Source of the DNA: Bacteriovoracaceae bacterium
GTDB lineage: Bacteria > Bdellovibrionota > Bacteriovoracia > Bacteriovoracales > Bacteriovoracaceae
Assembly (NCBI GenBank): GCA_029865945.1
Contig: JARXAH010000002.1
Coordinates: 1 to 33,671, forward strand
Direction: 5' to 3'
DNA length: 33,671 nt
Shown here: positions 16,408 to 25,726 of the stretch, piece by piece
How the letters are laid out: every line of letters begins with the position of its first letter
How positions within the stretch are numbered: the first letter of the stretch is position 1
The notes under the pieces: generated by a model
Seen by the model: the letters and a program-made list of their open reading frames with translations, nothing else
Databases searched by the model: none
Told to the model about the DNA's origin: nothing
Made by a program: the position numbers and the translations under genes

Positions 16408-17523
16408 ATGAACAAAAAATTGTCGACTGTTCTACTAGGAACACTGATGGCGGGATCGTCAGTATTCGCAGCGGATTCTGATGTTAAAGTTACAGCTAAC
16501 TTTGATATCAACTATCTTTACAACAAGAGCCTAAGACTAGACACATCTACATCTAATGGAACAATTCCAGGAATTAGTAAGTCTAATCAAGCTAACGAAC
16601 TAAACGTTTCTGAAGTTTATGTTGGTTTTGGTGGTACTGTGAAAAATTTGGATTGGTATGTTGAAGCGAACTTAGGTGGAGAGGGTGCTGCTAATACTTC
16701 TGGTGTTGCAACTCAGTACATCAACAGAGCTTGGCTATCTCACAACGTAAATGAAATGCTTGCAATCTCTGCAGGTCGTCTTAGCACAAATGTTACTAAC
16801 GAAAGCTACATGTCAAAAGACAATTGGAACTATACTCGTTCATTTTTGTTTCAAACAGTTGCAGACTGGGGGAACGGAGTTGCTGCGAAGTATGATATGA
16901 AAAATGGTTTTGCTGTTTCCGTAGCGGTTTTGGATCGTCCAGAATCTAACGAAAACACAACTACTACAGAATCAAAATCTCAATTAGTTCAAGCAAGTTT
17001 TTCTCGTGATAAATTAGTAGCTGAATTAAATTATTTGATTTCAAAAAGTGTTATGGGTGTAAAAAATCCATCTGATGAAACTTTTACTCATATTGATTTA
17101 AATGCTAAGTATGAAATTAATCATAATTTCTCTGTTGGTTTGATTTATGCTATGGGAAGTGGCGATGTTGCAGTAAAAGGCACAGAGTCTAAGTACAGTG
17201 ATATAGCTGTTCTTGCTAAATTTAAGGCAACTGATAACTTCTGGGCATCTGCACGATTTGAGCAATTTAAAGAAGAAGTTGACGCTGGTGGAACATTTTT
17301 CTTTAGTAAAGTTTCAACATCAAGTGCTTTCTCTGCTGCTAATGGTAACGACAACACATTCACATCTTCAACGCTTACTGTTGCTTACGATTTCATGAAT
17401 GGATCAGAAATCAGACTTGAAGGAAGAATGGATAAGTCTGACGATAACGTTTATACAGATAAAGATGGTAATGCTGATGATTCAAATACAACAATCGCAG
17501 CTGCATGGTTGTTTAGAATCTAG
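16408..17523 (+). CDS. Outer-membrane beta-barrel porin-like protein
   Basis: A 371-residue outer-membrane protein. The signal peptide is MNKKLSTVLLGTLMAGSSVFA with cleavage at about residue 21. The mature part alternates short amphipathic strands and polar loops rich in Asn, Thr, Asp and Gly. It ends in AAWLFRI, aromatic-rich as expected for a barrel closing strand, though the last residue is Ile, not Phe. There is a well-placed AAGGAG, a perfect leader hairpin and a strong terminator. The gene avoids rare-looking codons, so it is likely highly expressed as a major porin. The acidic loop YTDKDGNADDSN (about 349-360) resembles a divalent-cation site. The subfamily and solute are not determinable here. 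Confidence 0.8.
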   Translation: MNKKLSTVLLGTLMAGSSVFAADSDVKVTANFDINYLYNKSLRLDTSTSNGTIPGISKSNQANELNVSEVYVGFGGTVKNLDWYVEANLGGEGAANTSGVATQYINRAWLSHNVNEMLAISAGRLSTNVTNESYMSKDNWNYTRSFLFQTVADWGNGVAAKYDMKNGFAVSVAVLDRPESNENTTTTESKSQLVQASFSRDKLVAELNYLISKSVMGVKNPSDETFTHIDLNAKYEINHNFSVGLIYAMGSGDVAVKGTESKYSDIAVLAKFKATDNFWASARFEQFKEEVDAGGTFFFSKVSTSSAFSAANGNDNTFTSSTLTVAYDFMNGSEIRLEGRMDKSDDNVYTDKDGNADDSNTTIAAAWLFRI

Positions 17524-17560
17524 TCCAACTTTTTTTAGCTGAATTGTTTTACAAATTCGA

Positions 17561-17588
17561 GAGGCACAGAGTATTCTGTGCCTCTTTT
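17561..17588 (+). terminator. Rho-independent terminator of the porin gene
   Basis: A perfect 10-bp stem, GAGGCACAGA/TCTGTGCCTC, with a 4-base loop (GTAT) is followed by TTTT. It ends 29 bases before the speD ATG, so speD needs its own promoter within or after it, or depends on read-through. Confidence 0.9.
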
Positions 17589-17616
17589 CGTTTGTGGGTT
17601 TAGGAAGGAATTTTTC

Positions 17617-18417
17617 ATGACTAAGGAAGTAAAAGATTCAAAAGAGCGTATTAAATTATCGGGATTTAATAATCTTACAAAAGTTGTGAGTTTTAATTTA
17701 TACGACTTTTGCATTGCGGTTGATGAGGCCCAAAGAGAAGATTATATCGCCTATATTGATGAATACTATAATGCCAAAAGAATAGCATCTATATCACAAA
17801 CTATCTGTGACATCATTGAGGCCAATACCCTCCATATTTCCATGCAAGATTATGATCCCGTCGGAGCTTCTACCATGTTACTCATGAGTGATATTAAGGG
17901 TGGTAAATGGGAAGAATCCAAACAAGAAAATGCTAGGCCCCATGGCCCGCAAGTAAGTATGCACTTAGATAAATCTCACATTACTGCTCACACTTATCCC
18001 GATGCCTCTGACCCCCAAGGTATTTGCAGCTTTCGTGTCGATATTGATATCGCCACTTGTGGTGACATTGTTCCCCTCAATGCGATTAATTATTTATTTG
18101 AATCCTTTGAGTGTGACGTGGTCTACATCGACTATGTGGTGAGGGGTTTTACCAGGACTTTAGACGGAAAAAAAATATACATGGATCACTATCTCAATAG
18201 TATCCAAGATTTTATCAAGCCAGAAATTTTAAATAATTATAAATATCGAACCGACTTAAATATTGGCCGGGAAAATATTTGGCAAACGAAATTAATGGTG
18301 AAAGATTTTGGGCCTGAAAGATACGTCATGCATAAAAAAGATTCTCACCATCCAGATATTGAAAATAAAATGAAACTGCTTCATCAAGAGATGCGAGAAG
18401 TTTACCACCTCAATTAA
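17617..18417 (+). CDS. speD: S-adenosylmethionine decarboxylase proenzyme
   Basis: A 266-residue SpeD of the long (E. coli) type. It makes decarboxylated SAM, the aminopropyl donor for spermidine. The proenzyme self-cleaves at the Ser in LDKSHITAHTYPD (Ser120 from the chosen start), which becomes the pyruvoyl cofactor. Other conserved blocks are GFNNLTKVVSFNLYD, EDYIAYIDEYYNAKR, FRVDIDIATCGDIVPLNAINYL and VDYVVRGFTR-type sequence. The ATG at 17617 is chosen because AGGAAGGA precedes it; an upstream GTG at 17578 lies inside the porin terminator. No spermidine synthase gene is in the window. Confidence 0.97.
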   Translation: MTKEVKDSKERIKLSGFNNLTKVVSFNLYDFCIAVDEAQREDYIAYIDEYYNAKRIASISQTICDIIEANTLHISMQDYDPVGASTMLLMSDIKGGKWEESKQENARPHGPQVSMHLDKSHITAHTYPDASDPQGICSFRVDIDIATCGDIVPLNAINYLFESFECDVVYIDYVVRGFTRTLDGKKIYMDHYLNSIQDFIKPEILNNYKYRTDLNIGRENIWQTKLMVKDFGPERYVMHKKDSHHPDIENKMKLLHQEMREVYHLN

Positions 18418-18492
18418 TTAACCATATTAATTTCTATCATTACAATAAAATAGGTAGACGCGATCGCTACGTGGCCCTATATTTCTTCTCTT

Positions 18493-19257
18493 ATGAGTTT
18501 AGAAATATCCATTCAAGGTTTAAGAAAATCGTTTAATCAAAATCCCATTCTCAATGGAATTGATCTCACTATTCCTAAAGGTAATTTGGTTTGCTTTATA
18601 GGAAGATCAGGATGTGGAAAATCCACCCTGCTTCGCTGTCTCAACGGACTTGAAGTTCTGGACTCTGGAAAAATTTCCATTGGAGGTCACGTTATTTCCA
18701 GGGAAGTTGGTGTTCCTTTTAACGAGGAAAACTTTCAGAGAGAAGCGATGAGTATACGCCAGGACGTAGGGATGGTGTTTCAGCAGTTTCAACTTTTTCC
18801 TCATTTACGAATCTTAGAAAATATTTGTTTGGCCCCAGTCGTTCTAAAGAAATGCTCGCAAGATGAAGCAAAAAAGCGAGCAAACCAATATCTAGAGATG
18901 GTGGGCATGAGCGAGCACATCCATAAATATCCTCAGCAGTTATCAGGCGGCCAACAGCAGCGCGCAGCGATCGCACGCGCCCTTTGTTTAAATCCCAAAG
19001 TCATTTTGTATGACGAGCCCACAAGTGCTCTCGATCCAGAATTGGTGGATGAAGTTTTACTTGTGATGAAAACATTGGACCGTGAACACGATCTCACTCA
19101 ACTCGTCGTGACTCATGAGATGCGCTTTGCGAGAGAGGCCTCTGATACTATTGTTTATTTGGATAAAGGATTAGTGGCCGAAGAAGGCCCGCCTGATCAG
19201 TTATTCGGAAATGCCAAAGATGATCGAACCAAACAATTTTTAAGAAAATTTATCTAA
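18493..19257 (+). CDS. Polar amino acid ABC transporter, ATP-binding protein
   Basis: A 254-residue ATPase of the GlnQ/HisP group that powers amino acid import at the inner membrane. Walker A is GRSGCGKST (37-45), the Q-loop is in VFQQFQLFPHL (about 95-105), the signature LSGGQQQ is at 150-156, Walker B VILYDEP at 170-176, and the switch His is in VVTHEMRFA. It lies 14 bases before the fused binding protein-permease, its evident partner. No clear Shine-Dalgarno sequence precedes the ATG. GlnQ-like proteins are similar across substrates, so the exact amino acid is not set by this gene. Confidence 0.95.
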   Translation: MSLEISIQGLRKSFNQNPILNGIDLTIPKGNLVCFIGRSGCGKSTLLRCLNGLEVLDSGKISIGGHVISREVGVPFNEENFQREAMSIRQDVGMVFQQFQLFPHLRILENICLAPVVLKKCSQDEAKKRANQYLEMVGMSEHIHKYPQQLSGGQQQRAAIARALCLNPKVILYDEPTSALDPELVDEVLLVMKTLDREHDLTQLVVTHEMRFAREASDTIVYLDKGLVAEEGPPDQLFGNAKDDRTKQFLRKFI

Positions 19258-19271
19258 AAAGTTTATTAAAA

Positions 19272-20780
19272 ATGATTAACTCAATTTTTGTCATATTTTT
19301 TTCTTTTTTCTTAGCAACTGAAATTTTAGCTAGGCCTCAATTGCGATGGGCAGCAGATGCCGAGAGTGGCGCACCCTTCGTTTTTTATAATCCCGACAAT
19401 CTCAATGAGATGATGGGATTTGAATACGATATTGTTCAGGCCGTGGCGAAGGAAATGGATTACGAGCCGGTCTTTGTCCAAAATAGCTGGGAAGGTTTAG
19501 TGCCAGGCCTTCAGCGGGGGCAATACGACGTCATTATTAATGGAATTGAAATTACGGAAGATCGCAAGCAGGTGATCTTATTTTCTGATCCCTATTTTGT
19601 CACTTTCGAGCAAATCGTTGTACGAAAAGAGACAGATGGCATCGAATCATTGGCCGACATGAAAGGGAAAAAAGTTGGAACCCTGAGATCATCCCTTGCA
19701 GAGCGAATTTTGCGCTCAGAAGGGGACATTGAAATTTTAGGATATGATGCAGAAACTAATGCGTACTCAGATTTAAAGTTAAAGCGAAGTGACGCCGTAT
19801 TATTAGATGCCCCGATTGCGCAGTATTACGCAAGGCCTGATGCTGATCTCAAGATGATTGGGGCACCTATCGGTCAAATTCTTTATGGAATTGGAATTCA
19901 AAAAGAAAATCAAGAATTACAAAAGAAAATAAATAGAGCTCTTAAAGTTATTATTCAAAATGGCACGCTTCGAGAAATTTATGATCGCTGGAGTTTGTGG
20001 AATTCTCCCATGGCCAGCCTCTTTAATGATTTTGCCCCATCCCGCGTACCGCCCACCCAGTACGATTTCTTCTTAAGACACAATGGTAAAACTAGGACGT
20101 GGAAAGAAAAAGCTCTCCTCTATTGGAGCTTTATTCCCATCATGGCAAAAGGAGCAGTGACGACGTTAAATATTTCTTTAGTATCTATGGCGTTGGCCGT
20201 TGCCCTCGGATTAATTTTGGCACTCATGCGTTTATATGGCCCACGTCCGGTGGTCTGGATGGCGACCATCTACATAGAAGTCGTTCGTGGAACTCCGTTA
20301 CTCATACAATTATTTTTTATTTTTTACGCGCTTCCTCACATCGGAATCAAATTATCTCCCTTTGTCGCTGCTTTCCTTGGACTGGGTTTAAATTACGCCG
20401 CCTACGAAGCTGAAAATTATCGCGCAGGGATTCAAGGAATACCTAGAGGGCAAACGGAAGCGGCCGCTGCACTCGGGCTTGGAAAGATGGCCACCCTTCG
20501 CTATGTGATTGTCCCTCAAGCGATGCGAATCGTACTTCCGCCCATCACCAATGATTTTATTGCGCTCTTAAAAGACTCCTCGCTCGTTTCTGTGATCACC
20601 ATGGTGGAGCTTACGAAAATTTATGGCCAGCTCGCCTCCACTTACTATGATTTTATTGGAACCGGCATATTAGTTGCCCTTTTTTATCTCCTTCTGGGAT
20701 TACCATTTGTAAGGTTGCTTCGTTATGTGGAAAATAGATTTCACGCTCCCTATGGAGAAAAGGGGCACAGTCTCCGATAA
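19272..20780 (+). CDS. Polar amino acid ABC transporter: fused binding protein and permease
   Basis: A 502-residue two-domain protein. Residues 1-20 are a signal sequence. About 22-245 form a family 3 solute-binding domain (for example GFEYDIVQAVAKEM, WEGLVPGLQRGQYDVIINGIEIT, FSDPYF). From about 290 to 495 runs a HisM/GlnP-type permease with several transmembrane helices. It carries the ATPase-docking EAA loop, NYRAGIQGIPRGQTEAAAALGLG, at about 379-401, and PQAMRIVLPPITNDFIALLKDSSL. In most systems these are separate proteins; fusions are known in several phyla. With the ATPase upstream this makes a complete importer. The nitrilase-like gene follows within 20 bases. Confidence 0.95.
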   Translation: MINSIFVIFFSFFLATEILARPQLRWAADAESGAPFVFYNPDNLNEMMGFEYDIVQAVAKEMDYEPVFVQNSWEGLVPGLQRGQYDVIINGIEITEDRKQVILFSDPYFVTFEQIVVRKETDGIESLADMKGKKVGTLRSSLAERILRSEGDIEILGYDAETNAYSDLKLKRSDAVLLDAPIAQYYARPDADLKMIGAPIGQILYGIGIQKENQELQKKINRALKVIIQNGTLREIYDRWSLWNSPMASLFNDFAPSRVPPTQYDFFLRHNGKTRTWKEKALLYWSFIPIMAKGAVTTLNISLVSMALAVALGLILALMRLYGPRPVVWMATIYIEVVRGTPLLIQLFFIFYALPHIGIKLSPFVAAFLGLGLNYAAYEAENYRAGIQGIPRGQTEAAAALGLGKMATLRYVIVPQAMRIVLPPITNDFIALLKDSSLVSVITMVELTKIYGQLASTYYDFIGTGILVALFYLLLGLPFVRLLRYVENRFHAPYGEKGHSLR

Positions 20781-20799
20781 ATCATGATAAGAGGTGAGA

Positions 20800-21609
20800 A
20801 TGAAAGTGGGAGTCATTCAATTTAATTCCAATGAAGATGTGGAATTGAATCTAAAGTTTTTTAGAGAACAATTAGTTGAAGCCAAAAAACAAAATGTTCA
20901 GCTCGTGTGCGTCCCCGAAAATTTTCCTTTTGTGGCCCATTCCAAAGAGGGAAGAAAAAAATTTCAAAAAAAAATTTCTGATGATGTGATTGCTCAAATT
21001 CAGGGGTGGGCAAAAGAATTTAACTTAAATATTTTAACTGGTGGCCACCATACCTGGACCACCGATGATTCCAAATTACCTTTCAATCGCATTCACGCTT
21101 TTTCACCTGAAGGAGTCATCGTTCAAACTTACGATAAAGTGCATTTGTGTGATTTAGAAGTGGTGGGCGGCCCTCGTCATTTTGAGTCTGAAGTCATGTC
21201 TCCCGGACACACTCCCCAAATTTTAGATCTTAAAGATTTAGGAGTATGGGGACTCTCGATTTGTTTTGATTTGCGGTTTCCACTTTTGTTTCAAAAATTG
21301 CGCAAGATGGGGGCCCAAGTTTTATTCGTTCCAGCGGCCTTCTTTTATCATACGGGCCGCATGCATTGGGAAGTATTGCTTCGCGCGCGCGCCATTGAAA
21401 ATCAATCTTATGTGGTGGCCCCCGCACAAACAGGAATGCACGGGCCAGAGCGCAGATCTTGGGGACACAGCATGATTATTTCTCCATGGGGAGAAATCTT
21501 AGTGAACGCCAAAGAAGAACTTGGCCTATTTGTGGGAGAGTTAGATTTTCAAGAAGTGGAATCTATGCGGCGTCAAATTCCAGTCACAAAATATTTAAAG
21601 GATATTTAA
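20800..21609 (+). CDS. Carbon-nitrogen hydrolase (nitrilase superfamily, Nit1/Nit2-like)
   Basis: A 269-residue amidase of the nitrilase superfamily. The catalytic triad is complete: Glu40 (CVPENF), Lys113 (YDKVHLCD) and Cys155 (SICFDLRFP). DKVHLCDLEVVGG and GHSMIISPWGEIL match the Nit1/Nit2 branch, which includes deaminated glutathione amidase and omega-amidase; I cannot separate these by eye. I chose the ATG at 20800, with GAGG 5 bases upstream, over the GTG at 20794. It is 19 bases after an amino acid importer and may act on an imported or derived amide. Confidence 0.9.
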   Translation: MKVGVIQFNSNEDVELNLKFFREQLVEAKKQNVQLVCVPENFPFVAHSKEGRKKFQKKISDDVIAQIQGWAKEFNLNILTGGHHTWTTDDSKLPFNRIHAFSPEGVIVQTYDKVHLCDLEVVGGPRHFESEVMSPGHTPQILDLKDLGVWGLSICFDLRFPLLFQKLRKMGAQVLFVPAAFFYHTGRMHWEVLLRARAIENQSYVVAPAQTGMHGPERRSWGHSMIISPWGEILVNAKEELGLFVGELDFQEVESMRRQIPVTKYLKDI

Positions 21610-21680
21610 TCATCTAAATTATTTTATCTTATAACGATGCCTGACAACAATGAAGGTTATTTAATAGGTTTGGATTTATT

Positions 21681-23459
21681 TTATTTTTGAACCCGGATTT
21701 TAAAGTCCGACCACTTGATGTTAGCTTGCCCTTTCACTAATGGCTCAATGGCGGTATAAATAATTTTTTCACCTTGCCCGCTAGTTTGCTGCATGATGAC
21801 GTCAAACTGCAAAAGGTCGTCTTGGTTTGGTTTCAAAGTTGGAACGTTATCAATCCTAAAATATTCACACTTAATCCCCTTAATCGGATCAAAGGTAAAA
21901 CTGGTTCTCGTTCTGGTAATGGGTTTTAGTCCGCGAAAGTCCAATAAACTATTATCAATCTTCCAAGGGGTAAATGTTTTCACAATTTCTTGATAGTCAC
22001 TAAGCTTATCATCATCTTGATCCATTCCTGCAGGATTGGGTACGGGATAGAGAGGATTAGTAATGGGATAATTTCTCATGACTGAATAAAAGTCTGTAAT
22101 TCCGTTAGCGTCTGAATCTGGCAATTCTGGGTTTGAGCCCAGTTTATCTTCTTCGCAGTTGTAAAGTCCGTCGCCATCATTATCAAGGCGCGGTTTTCCT
22201 TGTGGACCACAAATGGTCGCAATTTCTGAGGCGCAAACATCTACTCCATTTGGGCCTGCAATTAACTTACAAGATTTTTTATAAAATCGATAATAAACAA
22301 AATCTCGAACGCCACTATCATTACATGATTCTTTGAAAACACAATAGGCAGGAAATTCTTCAACGTCCGCAACTCCATCCGCATCAGAATCAAGAAGTAT
22401 CCACTCGGTATTCTCCTCGTCCCACTTGGCATTGCGAGGAAGAATTCCCCAATCGACGATGGTGTTATTAATATTCTTGGGATCAAGCTTAATGACTTGA
22501 TCATACGGAATAGGCCCACCAGTCGCATCAAAGAAAACACCGTATCCAGCTTCCGCCATGTCTTTTAATAAAAATTTTGCAAAGGGATTACTGGCACTGG
22601 TTTTTTGATAGTAAACGGTGTTGAGCTGAGCGTATGTGATGTATTGGCCCCATTCTGGATGGGCCGGTAATTTTGTGACAAAGTCTTTTACTAATTGAAG
22701 CATTCCGCTTGGCCCTGTGACATCGACTTGACCGAATTGAGGGCATGTATAAGGATCAGTTTCCACTTGCCCGTAGTGACCATAAACACCACCATCAGGT
22801 TTATCACCAGAACAGTTTTGTCCATCTGTGACAAGAATATGAAGAACTTGAAAGAGACTTTTTTTGGCCGCGGGATTCGTTAATAATTCTTGTGCATATT
22901 TTTCTTTTCTAATTTTTAAATCGGCAATAACTAGCTCTTCTGCTTTTTTGATAATGCGGGCGTAAGGCGTACCATCACTATCATTAGTCGCCGTTTTTTG
23001 TGCGGCCACGAGGTCGCGAAATTCTTGTAATTTTAAGAAAGGTTTTTGTTGATTGAAATTTCCATTCGCTTGTCCATTGACAATAGTGTCACCTAGATTA
23101 AATTCAATGAGCGCGTAGTTTTCTAATTCATTTTTAAATAAGGGATTGATCAGTCGTGTGTCGGCCCATTCGATCAAAAGATCATATCGGTAGCGGCGAT
23201 CTGGATCGGATCCTCCACCCGGGCCGGCCACGTTACTTCCAGTGTTATCGAGAGAGATAATTACATCAATCCCATCGACTTCTTCATTTGGGGCAATATT
23301 ACAAATTTCGACAGAGGGATAAACGACCAGAGGGGAAGTGACGGGTACGATTTTATTTAATTTTTCTAATTCTTTTTTGCCACCACAATTAAGGAGAAAG
23401 ATTAAAAGCAGCAAAGATTTAAATTGAAAAAGCGTAAATTTTTTCAAAAAAGCGTTCAT
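21681..23459 (-). CDS. VWA-domain lipoprotein with calcium-type repeats (paralogue 2)
   Basis: A 592-residue paralogue of the protein at 1005-2663. I chose the ATG at 23459 (AGAAGG 5 bases upstream) over 23486. The lipoprotein signal ends in FLLNC, with lipidated Cys25. VWA metal-site elements are DNTGS (71-75), Thr164 in DGTPY and Asp212 in VTDGQN. Acidic DxDxDGxxDxxE repeats follow: DSDADGVADVEE (357-368), DNDGDGLYNCEE (426-437), DSDANGITDFY and DQDDDKLSDYQE (480-491). The C-terminal 80 residues resemble paralogue 1 (GLKP, TS, GIKC, DDLL, TSGQGEKIIY, IEP, SDF). It has many more Cys than paralogue 1 in the 380-430 region. An envelope-exposed binding protein is likely; the ligand is unknown. 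It is divergent from ftsH. Confidence 0.85.
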   Translation of the reverse strand: MNAFLKKFTLFQFKSLLLLIFLLNCGGKKELEKLNKIVPVTSPLVVYPSVEICNIAPNEEVDGIDVIISLDNTGSNVAGPGGGSDPDRRYRYDLLIEWADTRLINPLFKNELENYALIEFNLGDTIVNGQANGNFNQQKPFLKLQEFRDLVAAQKTATNDSDGTPYARIIKKAEELVIADLKIRKEKYAQELLTNPAAKKSLFQVLHILVTDGQNCSGDKPDGGVYGHYGQVETDPYTCPQFGQVDVTGPSGMLQLVKDFVTKLPAHPEWGQYITYAQLNTVYYQKTSASNPFAKFLLKDMAEAGYGVFFDATGGPIPYDQVIKLDPKNINNTIVDWGILPRNAKWDEENTEWILLDSDADGVADVEEFPAYCVFKESCNDSGVRDFVYYRFYKKSCKLIAGPNGVDVCASEIATICGPQGKPRLDNDGDGLYNCEEDKLGSNPELPDSDANGITDFYSVMRNYPITNPLYPVPNPAGMDQDDDKLSDYQEIVKTFTPWKIDNSLLDFRGLKPITRTRTSFTFDPIKGIKCEYFRIDNVPTLKPNQDDLLQFDVIMQQTSGQGEKIIYTAIEPLVKGQANIKWSDFKIRVQK

Positions 23460-23607
23460 ATACCTTCTTATCGGACTATTTCGCATAACAATTTAATTAT
23501 TTCTCGAAAAACAGCTAAATTTTATTCTTACTTGAAGGTATTGAGGGATTTTGAGAGCTTAGGCCTATTTGAGAAAAATGATAGTAGATTATTTGCGCCC
23601 ACTATTC

Positions 23608-23635
23608 TTGTCATTAGATTCCATAAGATTACATT
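23608..23635 (+). promoter_or_regulatory. Candidate sigma-70-type promoter for ftsH
   Basis: TTGTCA (23608-23613) and TACATT (23630-23635) are 16 bases apart, about 105 bases before the ftsH ATG. They are reasonable but not strong matches to -35/-10 consensus. No sigma-32 consensus pair is seen. The rest of the 282-base ftsH/VWA divergent spacer holds no gene. Confidence 0.25.
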
Positions 23636-23741
23636 ACAATCCTTGGGTAATTATATGCTTCGTGCTAGATTAATAGATGAAGCTGCTCAATGAGAGTCCT
23701 TCTGGGTTTCACTAAATTTACATTTACACAGAGATTAACGA

Positions 23742-25691
23742 ATGAAAAAACAGCAAAAAACCTTTTTATTTTGGATCATTTTATTTCTGACTGCTGCCGT
23801 ATTAATGAAAGGCTGGGATCAAACGCGAGTGGAAAATACCACTATTCCTTTCTCTGAATTTATTAAAGAAGTGAAGAGCAATAACGTTGAGGCCGTTACT
23901 TTTCAAAGGCCTGATATCATCACCGGAAAATTTAAAAGTGCGGGCGAACGCAAATCCCTTGCTTTTGAATCGGTGGGAAATCTGGAGAGCGATTATTACA
24001 CCAAGATGCTGGATGAAGCAGGTGTCACACCCAACTTCAAGAAAGAAGATCGACAAGGATTACTGTCGACAATCTTGATTAATTGGTTTCCGATGATTTT
24101 AATATTTGTCATTTTTTATTTTTTCTTGCGCCAACTGCAAGCAGGCGGAGGCAAGGCCTTAAGCTTTGGAAAATCTCGCGCGCGCATGCTCAATGAGTCC
24201 GATAAAAAAATTACTTTTGTTGATGTCGCAGGCGTGGAAGAAGCGAAAGAAGAATTAGTTGAAATTGTCGATTTTTTAAAAGATCCCAAAAAATATACTT
24301 CCCTTGGTGGAAAAATTCCTAAAGGTGTTTTGTTAGTGGGGCCTCCCGGAACCGGTAAAACATTGCTTGCGCGCGCAGTGGCAGGAGAAGCTGGTGTTCC
24401 TTTCTTTAGTATCAGTGGATCTGATTTTGTGGAAATGTTTGTGGGTGTTGGTGCCTCCCGGGTTCGCGATCTTTTTGAGCAAGGAAAAAAACACGCTCCG
24501 TGTATTATCTTTGTTGATGAAATTGATGCCGTCGGTAGACATCGCGGCGCCGGAATGGGCGGCGGGCACGATGAGCGTGAGCAGACACTCAATCAATTAT
24601 TAGTAGAGATGGATGGATTTGAATCGAATGAAGGTGTCATTTTAATCGCTGCAACGAACAGGTTAGATGTACTTGATCCAGCATTACTCAGGCCAGGCCG
24701 ATTCGATCGCCGAGTCATGGTGGGCCGTCCCGATATTAGAGGACGTCATGCCATCATTAAAGTTCATACGAAGAAAACACCTTTGACTGAAAATGTCGAT
24801 CTTGAAACGATTGCGAGAGGTACTCCAGGATTTACTGGTGCCGATCTAGCAAACTTAGTCAATGAGGCCGCACTCTTGGCTGCGCGCGCAGGGAAGAAAA
24901 AATTAGAAACCATTGATTTTGAAAATGCAAAAGATAAAGTGCTCATGGGAGTTGCAAGAAAATCCATGGTGGTATCAGAGGCAGAGAAAAAAATTACGGC
25001 CTATCACGAGGCCGGGCATACTTTGGTAGGGATGGCACTACCGCTCACTGATCCTATCCATAAGGTAAGTATTATTCCTAGGGGCGGAGCACTAGGTGTG
25101 ACACAAACATTACCGAATGAAGAAATGCTCAATTTAAATTCCGAGCGCGCAAATAATTTTATCGCCTTTTTAATGGGCGGTCGCTGCGCAGAAGAAATGA
25201 TGTTTGGGGAAATTACAAACGGCGCTTCTAACGATATTGAGCGTGCGACAGATTTAGCGAGAAATATGATTTGTCACTGGGGTATGTCAAAAACATTGGG
25301 CCCCGTTAACTATTCTAGAAGCAGATCCAATCCTTTTATGCATCCAGGAATGCAAGAAGGGGAGAGTACATTTTCGGAAGATACGGCGCAAAAAATTGAT
25401 AAAGAAATTTCGAGCATCGTTCAAAATAACTACGAAATGGCGGTGAAGATTTTGCGGGAACAAAGGTCGGCCCTCGTTAATTTGGCCGAGGCCCTGATTG
25501 TGTGGGAGACACTTGATAGTGAACAGGTTAAGGCCGTCATCAAGGGGCAAGATATCGGCGTGCCTAAAATTAGTGATACGACAAAAAATGGTGGGGGATC
25601 CAATAGTAGTGATGCTGCAAAAGTGGAAGATAAAGACAGTAACAAGGAATCCATGCCCAACCTAACTAGTGGCAAAATTATTCCTGTTTAA
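23742..25691 (+). CDS. ftsH: ATP-dependent zinc metalloprotease FtsH
   Basis: A 649-residue membrane-anchored AAA+ protease that extracts and degrades membrane and some soluble proteins. Transmembrane helices are at about 7-23 and 110-130 with a periplasmic domain between. Walker A is GPPGTGKT (200-207), Walker B IIFVDEID (255-262), the pore motif FVGVGA is near 233-238, and the second region of homology covers about 302-323. The zinc site is HEAGH (422-426) with Asp498 (SNDIERA) as third ligand. The C-terminal 45 residues are polar and Ser/Asn/Lys-rich. In E. coli FtsH degrades RpoH and the lipid A enzyme LpxC. folP follows 35 bases downstream, the same neighbour order as in E. coli. Confidence 0.98.
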   Translation: MKKQQKTFLFWIILFLTAAVLMKGWDQTRVENTTIPFSEFIKEVKSNNVEAVTFQRPDIITGKFKSAGERKSLAFESVGNLESDYYTKMLDEAGVTPNFKKEDRQGLLSTILINWFPMILIFVIFYFFLRQLQAGGGKALSFGKSRARMLNESDKKITFVDVAGVEEAKEELVEIVDFLKDPKKYTSLGGKIPKGVLLVGPPGTGKTLLARAVAGEAGVPFFSISGSDFVEMFVGVGASRVRDLFEQGKKHAPCIIFVDEIDAVGRHRGAGMGGGHDEREQTLNQLLVEMDGFESNEGVILIAATNRLDVLDPALLRPGRFDRRVMVGRPDIRGRHAIIKVHTKKTPLTENVDLETIARGTPGFTGADLANLVNEAALLAARAGKKKLETIDFENAKDKVLMGVARKSMVVSEAEKKITAYHEAGHTLVGMALPLTDPIHKVSIIPRGGALGVTQTLPNEEMLNLNSERANNFIAFLMGGRCAEEMMFGEITNGASNDIERATDLARNMICHWGMSKTLGPVNYSRSRSNPFMHPGMQEGESTFSEDTAQKIDKEISSIVQNNYEMAVKILREQRSALVNLAEALIVWETLDSEQVKAVIKGQDIGVPKISDTTKNGGGSNSSDAAKVEDKDSNKESMPNLTSGKIIPV

Positions 25692-25726
25692 GATTAACCG
25701 CTAACCTCCAGAACAATTAGTTATTC

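Noticed and set aside
17578-17616. Upstream GTG start for speD
   Set aside because: It lies within the porin terminator; the ATG at 17617 has a strong ribosome site and matches the family length.
18460-18472. GCGATCGC octamer, as in HIP1 repeats
   Set aside because: It is a single intergenic occurrence, not the dense spread expected for such repeats.
22128-22144. CTGGGTTTGAGCCCAG palindrome resembling a tRNA arm
   Set aside because: It lies inside the second VWA gene and no acceptor stem or other arms surround it.
23460-23693. Open frame in the ftsH/VWA spacer
   Set aside because: It begins inside the VWA lipoprotein gene on the opposite strand, shows no domain pattern, and has AT-driven composition.
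24116-24592. 158-residue open frame on the minus strand inside ftsH
   Set aside because: It is a shadow of the strongly conserved FtsH AAA domain, rich in Ser/Pro/Thr, with no ribosome site.
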